The notes beneath the pieces were generated by a model that saw only the letters and a program-made list of their open reading frames with translations, was not told where the DNA came from and searched no databases. Source: DALYJJ01 sp031969915 (GTDB taxonomy: Bacteria; Acidobacteriota; Terriglobia; Bryobacterales; Bryobacteraceae). From it: a stretch of DNA of 64,000 nucleotides. Positions 8,966 through 17,018 of the stretch are shown one piece after another. The DNA is taken from the NCBI GenBank assembly GCA_031969915.1, contig DALYJJ010000001.1:1-64000 (forward strand), read 5' to 3'. Every line of letters begins with the position of its first letter. The first letter of the stretch is position 1. A program made the translations under genes and the position numbers.

Positions 8966-10108
8966 TCAGGCGGCGGGGGCTCGGGCGATGATCTCAGTGA
9001 GCATGCCGGGGATTTCGAAGACGGCGCGGTTCTCGATCCCCTGCGCGTTGGCGCGAAAGCGGGCGAAGGTGGGGGGATCGAGAAGCCTGGCCACGGCCTG
9101 TTCGATGGCGTGGAAATCCGGGACCACCAGGCCGAGTTGCGATTGGGCCACCCAGTCGGCGTTGTAGCGCTCCTGGGGCAGCGTCCATGCGTTCTTGGGC
9201 ACGATCACGGGAAGGTGTTTCGCAAGCGCCTCGCTGATGCTGCCGGGGCCGGGCTTGCCGATGAAGAAATCGGCGAGATGCATGTAGTAGGGCACTTCGC
9301 GCGTGAAGCCTTCGACGAACTTGGGAATCCGCGTCCGGCGCTGAGCGAGTTCGCGCTGGAGCGCTTCGTTGCGTCCGCAGATGAGGATCAACTGCACGTC
9401 GAGGGGAGAGCGGTCGAGGCGGTCGAGGATCTCCCGCATGGCCGAAGAGCCCTGCCCGCCGAACAAAACCAGGCCGGTGGGTTTGGACGGGTGCAGGCCG
9501 AGGCGCTCGCGCTCCGCGGCGCGGTCCTTCGCAACCGGCTCATAGAAGCGGGGGCTGAGGATCATGCCCGAGGCGCGGTAGACGCGGTCCGCGCCGTGGC
9601 CCAGGGCGCGCGCCTGCGCCACGGCCTTATCCGAACCGCAGATGAAGTACTGGGGCTGCGCTTCGATCCAGAAGTGGGGCGGGTAGTCGGCGATGTCGGT
9701 GAGGATGGTGACCAGCGGCGTGCGGGGGGAGGCCTGGCGAAGGCCGTCGAAGAGGGCGCGGTTGAGGTTGGGAATGAGGGAGACCACGAGGTCGGGGGGA
9801 TCGGGCTGCCAGTAGTTGCGGAGCAGGCGGACGCCGCCGCCGTGATAGAAGCGGACGAGCAGGTGCAGTACCTTGAGCAACTGGGCCGAGCCGAGCGTGA
9901 AGCCGGCCTTCAGCAAATTGTTATAGACATCCTGTACGCGGATGCCGGTGAGCTTGCGCACGATGTCGAGTTCGTCAAGAAGGTCCTGCAGGTTGACCAG
10001 ACGGACATTCCAGGGAAGATCCTGCCGCGCGATGACCTCACTGAGCGCAGTGGCCGCGGCGCGGTGCCCGCCGCCGGCGTCGAAGTAGATGAAGTCGGCT
10101 TTCTTCAT
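8966..10108 (-). CDS. GT28/MGDG synthase-like glycosyltransferase
   Basis: 380 residues. The N-terminal motif FDAGGGHRAAATAL is characteristic of the MGDG synthase/UgtP group of GT-B enzymes, which add sugars to diacylglycerol. The C-terminal donor-site motif GKPGPGSISEALAKHLPVIV and the FGGQGSSAMREIL loop support it. It is probably a peripheral inner-membrane enzyme making a glycolipid or related glycoconjugate from a nucleotide sugar. It is the first gene of a minus-strand series (metallohydrolase, tsaD, secreted hydrolase, mrp-like). A 136 bp gap separates it from the divergent PHP gene. The acceptor lipid cannot be told from sequence. Confidence 0.82.
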   Translation of the reverse strand: MKKADFIYFDAGGGHRAAATALSEVIARQDLPWNVRLVNLQDLLDELDIVRKLTGIRVQDVYNNLLKAGFTLGSAQLLKVLHLLVRFYHGGGVRLLRNYWQPDPPDLVVSLIPNLNRALFDGLRQASPRTPLVTILTDIADYPPHFWIEAQPQYFICGSDKAVAQARALGHGADRVYRASGMILSPRFYEPVAKDRAAERERLGLHPSKPTGLVLFGGQGSSAMREILDRLDRSPLDVQLILICGRNEALQRELAQRRTRIPKFVEGFTREVPYYMHLADFFIGKPGPGSISEALAKHLPVIVPKNAWTLPQERYNADWVAQSQLGLVVPDFHAIEQAVARLLDPPTFARFRANAQGIENRAVFEIPGMLTEIIARAPAA

Positions 10109-10209
10109 GGCAGCGACGGCGCGTGCCGCCTGGGCTCACCATAGCAGAACGCGGGAAGTGGAGCAAAACAAATGCCGTCATAAATGTTTTTCGCACCCGT
10201 CACCGCGAT

Positions 10210-10225
10210 GTAACCACTCGTAACC
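10210..10225. repeat. Two GTAACC direct repeats, 10 bp apart, in the divergent gap before the PHP gene
   Basis: GTAACC occurs at 10210-10215 and again at 10220-10225, one helical turn apart, 20-35 bases before the PHP start codon. The 136 bp gap 10109-10244 separates two divergent transcription units and should contain both promoters. The same GTAACC/GGTTAC word recurs in the gap at 49741-49780. A regulator site is an inference only. Confidence 0.3.
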
Positions 10226-10244
10226 GTAAATAGAGTCACACGCT

Positions 10245-11132
10245 ATGCGGTGCGATCTCCACGTACATACGATCCACTCAGGCATGTGCACGATCCCGGT
10301 GATGAACCGGTTTTGCCGCGAGTGCTACAGCCAGCCGGGAGAGGTTTACGAAAAGCTGAAGCGGCTGGGGATGGACCTGGTTACGGTGACGGATCACGAC
10401 TCCATCGACGCGGTGGAGGAACTCCGGCGCCATCCGGATTTCTTTCTGAGCGAAGAGGCGACGTGCCGCACGCCGAGCGGCACGGAGATTCACGTAGGTA
10501 TCTACGACATCAGCGAACGGCAGCACGTCGAGATCCAACGCCTGCGTACGGATCTGCCCTCGCTGCTCGCGTACCTGCGGGAGCAGCGCTTATTCTTCTC
10601 GATTAACCACGTCTTCTCGTCATTGACCGGGCGGCGCACGATCGAGGATTTCGAGCTATTCGAGAGGGAGTTTCCCGCCTTTGAGACGCGCAACGGCGCG
10701 ATGCCGCGGGGGACCAACGAAACCTCCGATCGGCTGGCGCGGTGGATGGGCAAGACGGGCGTGGGCGGCAGCGACGCGCACGCGCTGGCGAGCGTGGGCC
10801 GGGCGCACACCGAGGTTCGCGGGGCCCGGAGCAAGGACGAGTTCCTGGCCGGCCTGCGCGCCGGACGGGCGTCGGCGGGCGGAGCAGACGGCCGGTACCT
10901 GCGGTTGACTTCGGACGTACTGCAGATCGGTTTCGAAATGATGAAGGAGCGGCACTGGACGTGGTTGCTGCTTCCATTAGCTCTGGCAGTTCCGGTGATT
11001 ACGGCAGTAAACTATGGTTTCGAGCGGGAATTCTCCGCGCGGTGGCTGCGCAAACTGGCCATGGCGCGACAGATTCCGATCGGAGACGCCTCATGGTGGA
11101 GGCTCCGGGAGCAACCGGAGGTTTCGGCATGA
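10245..11132 (+). CDS. PHP-domain metal-dependent phosphoesterase with C-terminal membrane segment
   Basis: 295 residues. The four PHP metal-binding motifs are visible: DLHVHTIHSG at the N-terminus, VTVTDHDSID near residue 47, SINHVFSS near residue 115, and GGSDAHALASVGRAHTEV near residue 170. PHP proteins of this type hydrolyse phosphoesters such as nucleotides or polyphosphorylated compounds. A hydrophobic segment (WTWLLLPLALAVPVITAV, ~residues 228-246) near the C-terminus should anchor it to the inner membrane. The stop overlaps the start of the PAP2 gene (ATGA at 11129-11132), so the two are translationally coupled, suggesting linked dephosphorylation at the membrane. Confidence 0.82.
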   Translation: MRCDLHVHTIHSGMCTIPVMNRFCRECYSQPGEVYEKLKRLGMDLVTVTDHDSIDAVEELRRHPDFFLSEEATCRTPSGTEIHVGIYDISERQHVEIQRLRTDLPSLLAYLREQRLFFSINHVFSSLTGRRTIEDFELFEREFPAFETRNGAMPRGTNETSDRLARWMGKTGVGGSDAHALASVGRAHTEVRGARSKDEFLAGLRAGRASAGGADGRYLRLTSDVLQIGFEMMKERHWTWLLLPLALAVPVITAVNYGFEREFSARWLRKLAMARQIPIGDASWWRLREQPEVSA

Positions 11133-11675
11133 GCGCCCAGACGATGCTGAACTTCATCGCAATCCGCGACCACCGGCTGATGCGGCGAGTGAATCGCTGG
11201 CCGGCGCCACGTTGGATTCGTCTGTGGATGATCTGCGCGACGCGCGGGGGAGACGGCTGGCTGTGGTACGCGATGCTGGCGGCGATCCTGCTGTTCGGCG
11301 GGCCGGAGCGGGTGGCCGCGGCGGAGAGCGCCGCGCCCACCCGCTCCGGCGGCATCGGGCACGGGAATCCTGCTGTTCCTGTGGCTCAAGCGGTTGACCG
11401 GCCGGCGCAGGCCGTGCCACATTGAGCCGCACTGCTGGGCAACGCTGCTGCCGCCCGACCAGTTCTCGTTCCCGTCCGGCCACACCATCACGGCGTTCGC
11501 GATGGCGGTACCGCTTTCGCTCTTTTACCCGTCGCTGCTGGTGGGCCTGCTGTTCTGCGCGATCAGCATTGCCGCCTCACGCATCCTGCTGGGCATGCAT
11601 TTTCTCAGCGACGTAGTCGTCGGCGCCCTGCTCGGCGGCGCTCTGGGCTACGCGTCGTTCGCGATTTTCGGGTAG
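11129..11675 (+). pseudogene. PAP2-family membrane phosphatase, frameshifted
   Basis: The ATG at 11129 overlaps the PHP stop and reads a typical N-terminus (NFIAIRDHRLMRRVNRW, then a membrane helix WLWYAMLAAILLFGG). That frame leaves the family pattern after about residue 60. The +1 frame carries the rest, with all three PAP2 phosphatase motifs intact: KRLTGRRRP, PSGHT and SRILLGMHFLSD. The 547 bases from start to stop are one more than 182 codons, so a single extra base (or a two-base loss) between about 11300 and 11350 explains it. It could be a true inactivating mutation or an assembly/sequencing error. PAP2 enzymes dephosphorylate lipid phosphates, for example undecaprenyl diphosphate or phosphatidate. 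Confidence 0.8.
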
Positions 11676-11744
11676 GGAGCGGCGGGCGGCCGCGGGTCCG
11701 CTGTCTGCTACCGTAGGGGAGGGCTGCGTGCGGCCCGGCTCGGT

Positions 11745-12659
11745 ATGGTTCTGCGTAACTTCCTGCTCTTCCTTTCGCGGCAAAAACAACTCAGGCATTT
11801 CGTGGAGAATTCGCCGTCCTCGGCACGGCTGACCAAACGATTCATCGCAGGTCAACGTCTACCGGATGTCGTTTCGGTGGCGCGGCGCTTGAACGGCGAG
11901 AAGATCCTGGTGACGCTCGATCACCTGGGCGAGAATGTATCGAGCGCCGGGGAAGCGGCCGCCTCGCGCGATTCCTACCTGGATTCGCTCCGCTCTATCG
12001 CGGGCGAGAAACTCGATTCGACGGTTTCGGTGAAGCTCACGCAGTTGGGGCTCGATCTGTCTCCGGAGATCTGCCGGGAGAACCTGGCGCGGCTGGTGGA
12101 GACGGCGGCGGAGATCGGTTCGCGCGTGGAGATCGACATGGAGTCGAGCGAGTACACGGACCGGACCCTCACGCTGGTGGAAGAGATGCACACACGGTAC
12201 CGCGCCGTGCGGGCGGTGTTGCAGGCGTACCTGTACCGCACGGAAGGGGACGTCAAGGCGCTGAATCAACTGGGGGTGCCGATCCGGCTGTGCAAAGGGG
12301 CGTACCACGAACCGGAGAGCGTGGCGTTTCCGCGCAAGGAGCAGGTGGACGACAACTACAAACATTTGCTGCGGCTGATGTTCGAAGCGGGGACCGAGCC
12401 CGCGGTAGCAAGCCACGATCCGGCCATGATTGAGGCGGCATTGAGCCTGGCCCGCCTGCTCCAGGTGGACGCGTCGCGCTTCGAATTTCAAATGCTCTAC
12501 GGCATCCGGCGGGACCTGCAGGACCGCCTGGTGGCGGACGGATTCCGGCTGCGCCTGTATGTGCCGTATGGGGATGCCTGGTATCCGTACTTCATGCGGC
12601 GGCTGGCGGAGCGGCCCGCGAACGTTCTGTTCTTGGCACGCAACGTCCTGCGACGGTAG
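11745..12659 (+). CDS. Proline dehydrogenase (monofunctional, PutA-type PRODH domain)
   Basis: 304 residues with the FAD-dependent PRODH TIM-barrel signatures: VSVKLTQLGLDL, RVEIDMESSEYTDRTL, VPIRLCKGAYHEPESVAF, FEFQMLYGIRRDLQ and the C-terminal RLYVPYGDAWYPYFMRRLAE with the substrate-contacting arginines. It oxidises proline to pyrroline-5-carboxylate and passes electrons to the quinone pool. The length fits the monofunctional bacterial enzyme. No P5C dehydrogenase gene is nearby. It follows the PAP2 gene by 69 bp with no obvious terminator between. Confidence 0.93.
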   Translation: MVLRNFLLFLSRQKQLRHFVENSPSSARLTKRFIAGQRLPDVVSVARRLNGEKILVTLDHLGENVSSAGEAAASRDSYLDSLRSIAGEKLDSTVSVKLTQLGLDLSPEICRENLARLVETAAEIGSRVEIDMESSEYTDRTLTLVEEMHTRYRAVRAVLQAYLYRTEGDVKALNQLGVPIRLCKGAYHEPESVAFPRKEQVDDNYKHLLRLMFEAGTEPAVASHDPAMIEAALSLARLLQVDASRFEFQMLYGIRRDLQDRLVADGFRLRLYVPYGDAWYPYFMRRLAERPANVLFLARNVLRR

Positions 12660-12692
12660 ACTCGTCTATGTAAGAGAGATGCGAAACTCCTC

Positions 12693-13094
12693 GTGGCCTT
12701 TTCACTGATCTACGGCATGTGGCGGTTGTTGTACCGTCTGCTGCCGCCGCCGCAGACCTTTATGTCGTACCGCGTGTCGCGGTTCGGGCAGGATCTGCCG
12801 TGGACGCTGGTGTCATTCGTTTTGTTTCTGGTGGCCTGCGGGCTGCTGGCGGCGGTGGTGCTGGATCAGAAGTACCGCTGCCGGACGTGCCTCCGGCGGC
12901 TGCGGATGCCGGTGATGGCGGGTTCGTGGCCGAACAGTTTCCTTCGCGGAGCGCCGCGGACGGAGTACATCTGTCCCTATGGACACGGGACGCTGCGGGT
13001 GCCGGAGCTGCAGATTGCGGGGCGCGAGAACTCGCGATGGCGCGAGAATGAAGATCTATGGACGGAGTTGGAGAGGCAGGACACCGGCCGGTGA
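12693..13094 (+). CDS. Small membrane protein with zinc-ribbon-like Cys/His cluster
   Basis: 133 residues from a GTG start at 12693; I see no in-frame ATG that is better placed. One clear transmembrane helix (LPWTLVSFVLFLVACGLLAA, ~residues 34-56) is followed by CRTCLRRL and, about 30 residues later, CPYGHG, a CxxC...CxxxH arrangement that could hold zinc. The family is not one I can name. The stop overlaps the next gene's likely GTG start (GTGA at 13091-13094), indicating coupling with the neighbouring small membrane protein and probably the penicillin-binding protein. Confidence 0.6.
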   Translation: MAFSLIYGMWRLLYRLLPPPQTFMSYRVSRFGQDLPWTLVSFVLFLVACGLLAAVVLDQKYRCRTCLRRLRMPVMAGSWPNSFLRGAPRTEYICPYGHGTLRVPELQIAGRENSRWRENEDLWTELERQDTGR

Positions 13095-13432
13095 AGACGT
13101 CCCGATGGCGGCTGGCGGCGGGGCTGGCGATCCTGGGCGCGCTGTTGTTGGCGGCATTGTATGTGCTGCCCCCGTACATCGACAATTTCCGGCTGCAACA
13201 GGCGCTGGAAGAGTTTGTGGCCAAGCCCGAGGCGGCGGCCACCGCCGAAGAGGTCCTGCGCGCGCAGGTAGCCGATCTGGCGGCGCGAACGGGGGTCCCG
13301 GTTCCGGCGGGCCAGGTGAGGATCGCCCGGGTTGACGGGCGTGTGCGCGTGGAGATGTTCTACGTGGTGCGCGTGGAATTGCCGTTCTACCAGGTGGACC
13401 TGCATTTCCGGCCGGCGGCGGGAACGCGGTAG
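13091..13432 (+). CDS. Small single-pass membrane protein (DUF4845-like)
   Basis: About 113 residues if translation begins at the GTG at 13091, which overlaps the preceding stop; an ATG at 13058 would add 11 residues inside the upstream gene. A short basic N-terminus (KTSRWR) leads into one membrane helix (AAGLAILGALLLAALYVLPPY). The soluble domain ends in a beta-rich RVRVEMFYVVRVELPFYQVDL, similar in size and layout to DUF4845-type proteins with a single N-terminal anchor. Function unknown. It sits 32 bp before the penicillin-binding protein gene and may be co-expressed with it. Confidence 0.62.
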   Translation: MKTSRWRLAAGLAILGALLLAALYVLPPYIDNFRLQQALEEFVAKPEAAATAEEVLRAQVADLAARTGVPVPAGQVRIARVDGRVRVEMFYVVRVELPFYQVDLHFRPAAGTR

Positions 13433-13464
13433 GCGGGCGGGGCGCATGAGAGAATGAACAGGTA

Positions 13465-16017
13465 GTGGCCGCCACGAAACAGCCCGCGCGACAGACCAGG
13501 AAGCCGAAACAGCCGGGAGCGCCGGGCCGCTTCGCGCGGTTCTACGCCACGCGGTTCGGCAAGGGGCTGGTCTTCACCGGCGCGTTCCTGTTCGTGGTCA
13601 CCACGGGCTTTGTCTTCTACTGGCTGCTCTACTTCAACCGGCTGATCGACGACAAGCTGACGGCCGGGCCGTACGCGGAAACGTCGCGCCTGTTCGCCTC
13701 CCCACAGGTGTTGCAGGTGGGCGACGAAACGGCGGTCAGCGAACTGGTGGCGCTGTTGAGGAATTGCGGGTACGGCGAATCCCGCAGCAACCGCATGGGC
13801 TGGTACAACGTGCGGGCGGACGGGGCGCTGGAAGTCTTCCCGGGTGTGGATTCCTACGCGCGGGGCGAGGACGCGGTGATCAAGGTCTCGGGGGGACGGG
13901 TGGCGGAGATTCTCTCGCTGCGCGATCACTCGCGAAGGACGCAGTATCTGCTGGAGCCGGAGCTGATCACCAACCTGTACGACCGGAAGCGCGAGAAGCG
14001 GCGGATTGTGAAGTTCGCGGACATTCCCAAGGTGCTGGTGAACGCGCTGCTGTCGGCGGAAGATAAGCGGTTTTTCCAACACCAGGGCTTCGATCCGATC
14101 CGCGTGGCGGGCTCGGCGTGGCAGGACATCCGGAAAGGCTACCGGTTCGCGGGCGCATCCACCCTGACCATGCAGTTGGCGCGCATGTTCTGGCTGAACC
14201 AGGAAAAAACGTGGAAGCGCAAGCTGCAGGAAGTGATGGTGGCGCTCCTGCTGGAATGGAAGCTGACCAAGGAAGAGATCTTCGAGCACTACGCGAACCA
14301 GATCGACCTGGGGCGGCACCGCAGCTTCAACATACACGGGTTCGGGGAAGGCGCCCAGGTGTACTTCGGCAAGGACATGAAGCAGCTCAGCCTGCCGGAG
14401 GCGGCGATGCTGGCGGGGCTGATTCAGCGGCCGAACTACCTGAATCCCTACCGGCACCCGGAGCGTGCCAAGAACCGGCGGAACATCGTGCTCGGTCTGA
14501 TGCGGGACAACGAGTACATCGACGACCGGGAGTACGCGAAGGCGGCGGCGGCTCGGGTGGAGGTCGCCGTGGGGGGCGGCGAATCGGGTGAAGCGCCCTA
14601 CTTCGTCGACCTGGTGTACGACTCCCTGCAGGACCAGTTTGCCGAACACGACTTCCAGACCGAGACCTACCGGGTCTACACCTCGCTCGACATCAACCTG
14701 CAGCGGGAGGCCAACGAAGCGGTACGGCTGGGAATGGCGGAAGTGGACGGGCTGCTGAAGGCGAGGCGTCGAGGGAAGCCGGCGGATGCCGAACCGCAAG
14801 TGGCGCTGGTTGCGCTGGACGCACAGTCGGGGGAAGTGAAGGCGCTGGTCGGCGGGCGGAACTACGGAAGCACGCAACTGAACCGGGCGCTCTCGCGGCG
14901 CCAGCCGGGATCGAGCTTCAAGCCGTTCGTGTACGCTTCGGCGCTGGCCTCGGCGGTCTCCGACGAACCGAAAGCGACGATCACTCCGATCACCACGCTG
15001 AACGACGAGCCGACCACGTTCTACTATGACAACCGCACGTACGAGCCGGGCAACTTCAAGGACGAATACCACGGGACGGTGACGCTGCGGCAGGCGATCG
15101 CGAAGTCGCTCAACATCCCGACGGTGAAGCTGGCGGAGGCCGCGGGCTACCGGACGGTGGCGGACCTGGCGCGGCGCGTGGGGTTGAACGCCGACCCGAC
15201 GCCCGCCGTGGCCCTGGGGGCGTACGATAACACGCCGCTCGAGATGGCCGGGGCCTACACGGTGTTCGCCAATCGAGGGCTGTATTCGAAGCCGATGTGG
15301 ATCCGCGGGATTCGCGACGAGCAGGGGGCCGACATCTTCCAGGCGAAGTCCACGCGGCGCCAGGTGCTGGACCCGCGCGTGGCGTATCTGATGGTGAATC
15401 TGCTGGAGGAAGTGATGCGCAGCGGCACGGCGGCCGGCGCGCGCTCGCGGGGGTTCTACCTGCCGGCGGCGGGCAAGACGGGAACGTCGCGGGACGCCTG
15501 GTTTGCGGGCTTCACCAGCAAGTTGATTTGCGTGGTGTACGTGGGCTTCGACGACAGCCGCGACATCCGGCTGGAGGGATCGAAGGCGGCGCTGCCGATC
15601 TGGACGGAGTTCATGAAGCGGGCGCACCAGTATCGTGAGTACCGGCTGGTGCGGCCGTTCGACCCGCCGGAGGGCGTGGTGAGCGTGGACATCGATCCGG
15701 CCACCGGGCAGTTGGCGACGGCGGCGTGCCCCGCGGCGCGCGGGGAAGTGTTCATCGCCGGGACGCAACCGGTGGAAAGCTGCCGGCTGCACGGCCGCGG
15801 CGCAACGCAGGTGGCCTCCTGGGAAACGGCGCCCGCGGCGGCGGGCGAACCGGGGGTGGCGGCGCCGGCGGCGGAGGCGGGCCAGGCACCGAGGCGCGTG
15901 GCCCGGGCAGCACGGCCCAGCGCGACGCCCACCGAGGAGGCGGCGCCTTCCGCGGTGCCGGCGGAAGCGCCCAAGAAGAAGGGACTGCTCGGGCGGCTGA
16001 AGGACCTGTTCCGGTAG
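13465..16017 (+). CDS. Class A penicillin-binding protein (bifunctional glycosyltransferase/transpeptidase)
   Basis: 850 residues from a GTG start. A basic N-terminus and one membrane helix (~residues 32-55) anchor it. The GT51 domain has EDKRFFQHQGFD and GASTLTMQLARMFW (~residues 195-240). The transpeptidase domain has the serine motif in PGSSFKPFVYASAL, KSLNIPT (SxN) and GKTGTS. Together these polymerise and cross-link peptidoglycan. The ~100 residues between the helix and the GT domain resemble a UB2H-like insertion, suggesting the PBP1b group, but this is weak. A Pro/Ala-rich tail (~residues 785-835) ends in a basic KKKGLLGRLKDLFR. It converges on the histidine kinase gene with one base between stops. 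Confidence 0.93.
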   Translation: MAATKQPARQTRKPKQPGAPGRFARFYATRFGKGLVFTGAFLFVVTTGFVFYWLLYFNRLIDDKLTAGPYAETSRLFASPQVLQVGDETAVSELVALLRNCGYGESRSNRMGWYNVRADGALEVFPGVDSYARGEDAVIKVSGGRVAEILSLRDHSRRTQYLLEPELITNLYDRKREKRRIVKFADIPKVLVNALLSAEDKRFFQHQGFDPIRVAGSAWQDIRKGYRFAGASTLTMQLARMFWLNQEKTWKRKLQEVMVALLLEWKLTKEEIFEHYANQIDLGRHRSFNIHGFGEGAQVYFGKDMKQLSLPEAAMLAGLIQRPNYLNPYRHPERAKNRRNIVLGLMRDNEYIDDREYAKAAAARVEVAVGGGESGEAPYFVDLVYDSLQDQFAEHDFQTETYRVYTSLDINLQREANEAVRLGMAEVDGLLKARRRGKPADAEPQVALVALDAQSGEVKALVGGRNYGSTQLNRALSRRQPGSSFKPFVYASALASAVSDEPKATITPITTLNDEPTTFYYDNRTYEPGNFKDEYHGTVTLRQAIAKSLNIPTVKLAEAAGYRTVADLARRVGLNADPTPAVALGAYDNTPLEMAGAYTVFANRGLYSKPMWIRGIRDEQGADIFQAKSTRRQVLDPRVAYLMVNLLEEVMRSGTAAGARSRGFYLPAAGKTGTSRDAWFAGFTSKLICVVYVGFDDSRDIRLEGSKAALPIWTEFMKRAHQYREYRLVRPFDPPEGVVSVDIDPATGQLATAACPAARGEVFIAGTQPVESCRLHGRGATQVASWETAPAAAGEPGVAAPAAEAGQAPRRVARAARPSATPTEEAAPSAVPAEAPKKKGLLGRLKDLFR

Positions 16018-16018
16018 G

Positions 16019-16990
16019 TCAGGCGGCCACGAGCGGGAAGGTGAGCGAGAACGTCGTTCCCTTGCCCACTTCCGAAACCAATTCGATGGATCCCCGGTGC
16101 TCGTGCACGATGCCGTAGACGACGCTCAAGCCGAGGCCGGTGCCGCGATCTCTCTTCTTGGTGGTGAAGTAGGGCTCGAAGATGCGATGCCGGACCTCGG
16201 GCGGGATGCCGACGCCGGAATCCTCGATGGAAAGACGAACGGCCTGGTCGGCTCCCTGGGTGCGGAACGTCAGCGCGCCGCCTTTGGGCATGGCGTCGCG
16301 GGCGTTGACGGCGAGGTTGAGCAGGACCTGATGAATCTGTCCCGCATCGGCGAGGATCACGGCCCGGGGCGCGTCCAGGGCCGTCTGGAGCACGATGTTC
16401 TCGGGAGTGGCGCCGCGCAGCAGGGCCACCACTTCGCGCACCGCGGCGTGGAGGTCGACGGCGGTCTTTTGGGCGGAGCCGCGGGCAGCGAAGCCCAGGA
16501 GGCGGTCAGTGAGTTCCTTGGCGCGTCCGGCGGCGCGAATGATGATGCCCGCCTCCTCGCGAACCTCGGGCGACGGGATGTCGCTGAGCATGGCGGCGTG
16601 GCCGAGGATGCCGGCCAGCAGGTTGTTGAAGTCGTGCGCCACGCCGCCGGCCAGCAGTCCCATGGCGGCCAGCTTGCGCTGGGCGACGTCGCGGGCCACG
16701 ACGTAGCCCTCGCCGCCGTCGCGCCGGTAGCTGACTTCGAGCGGGATCAGGCGGCCGTCGCGGGCGACGACGTCGAGTTCGGCGACGGCGGCCTCAGAGT
16801 TCACGAGGTCGAGAGCCTTGTCAAATTGAGCCGGGGTGCACAGGGCCGGGATGGTGAGCGAGGTTAACTCGGTGTGCGAGTAGCCCAGGCCGGCTTCGGC
16901 GGCGGGGTTGGCGTCGACGATGCGTCCGTCCGGGCCGGTCAGAAAGAGCATGTCGGCGGCATGCTCGAAGAAACCGGCGCGGCGGGTCAT
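16019..16990 (-). CDS. Soluble PAS-domain hybrid-free sensor histidine kinase (HisKA_4/NtrB type)
   Basis: 323 residues from the ATG at 16990 (MTRRAGFFEHAADML); a longer frame to 17044 would overlap clpC and adds no conserved sequence. Residues ~8-115 form a PAS domain (FFEHAADMLFLTGPDGRIVDANPA is split here only for description). The phospho-acceptor box is GGVAHDFNNLLAGILGHA. The ATPase domain has the N box (NLAVNARDAMP), G1 (EDSGVGIPPE), F box (FEPYFTTK) and G2 (GTGLGLSVVYGIV). There is no transmembrane segment, so it senses an internal signal. No response regulator is adjacent; the partner is unknown. Confidence 0.9.
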   Translation of the reverse strand: MTRRAGFFEHAADMLFLTGPDGRIVDANPAAEAGLGYSHTELTSLTIPALCTPAQFDKALDLVNSEAAVAELDVVARDGRLIPLEVSYRRDGGEGYVVARDVAQRKLAAMGLLAGGVAHDFNNLLAGILGHAAMLSDIPSPEVREEAGIIIRAAGRAKELTDRLLGFAARGSAQKTAVDLHAAVREVVALLRGATPENIVLQTALDAPRAVILADAGQIHQVLLNLAVNARDAMPKGGALTFRTQGADQAVRLSIEDSGVGIPPEVRHRIFEPYFTTKKRDRGTGLGLSVVYGIVHEHRGSIELVSEVGKGTTFSLTFPLVAA

Positions 16991-17018
16991 TGAAACAGTA
17001 TCGCCGAAAATTGTCCGT

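Noticed and set aside
11129..11675. Programmed frameshift in the PAP2 gene
   Set aside because: I see no slippery heptamer with a downstream pseudoknot, and PAP2 proteins are not known to use recoding; error or mutation is simpler.
13387..15792. Minus-strand open frame of about 800 codons opposite the penicillin-binding protein
   Set aside because: It is a shadow of the penicillin-binding protein, rich in Arg/His/Pro, with no start site or motif.
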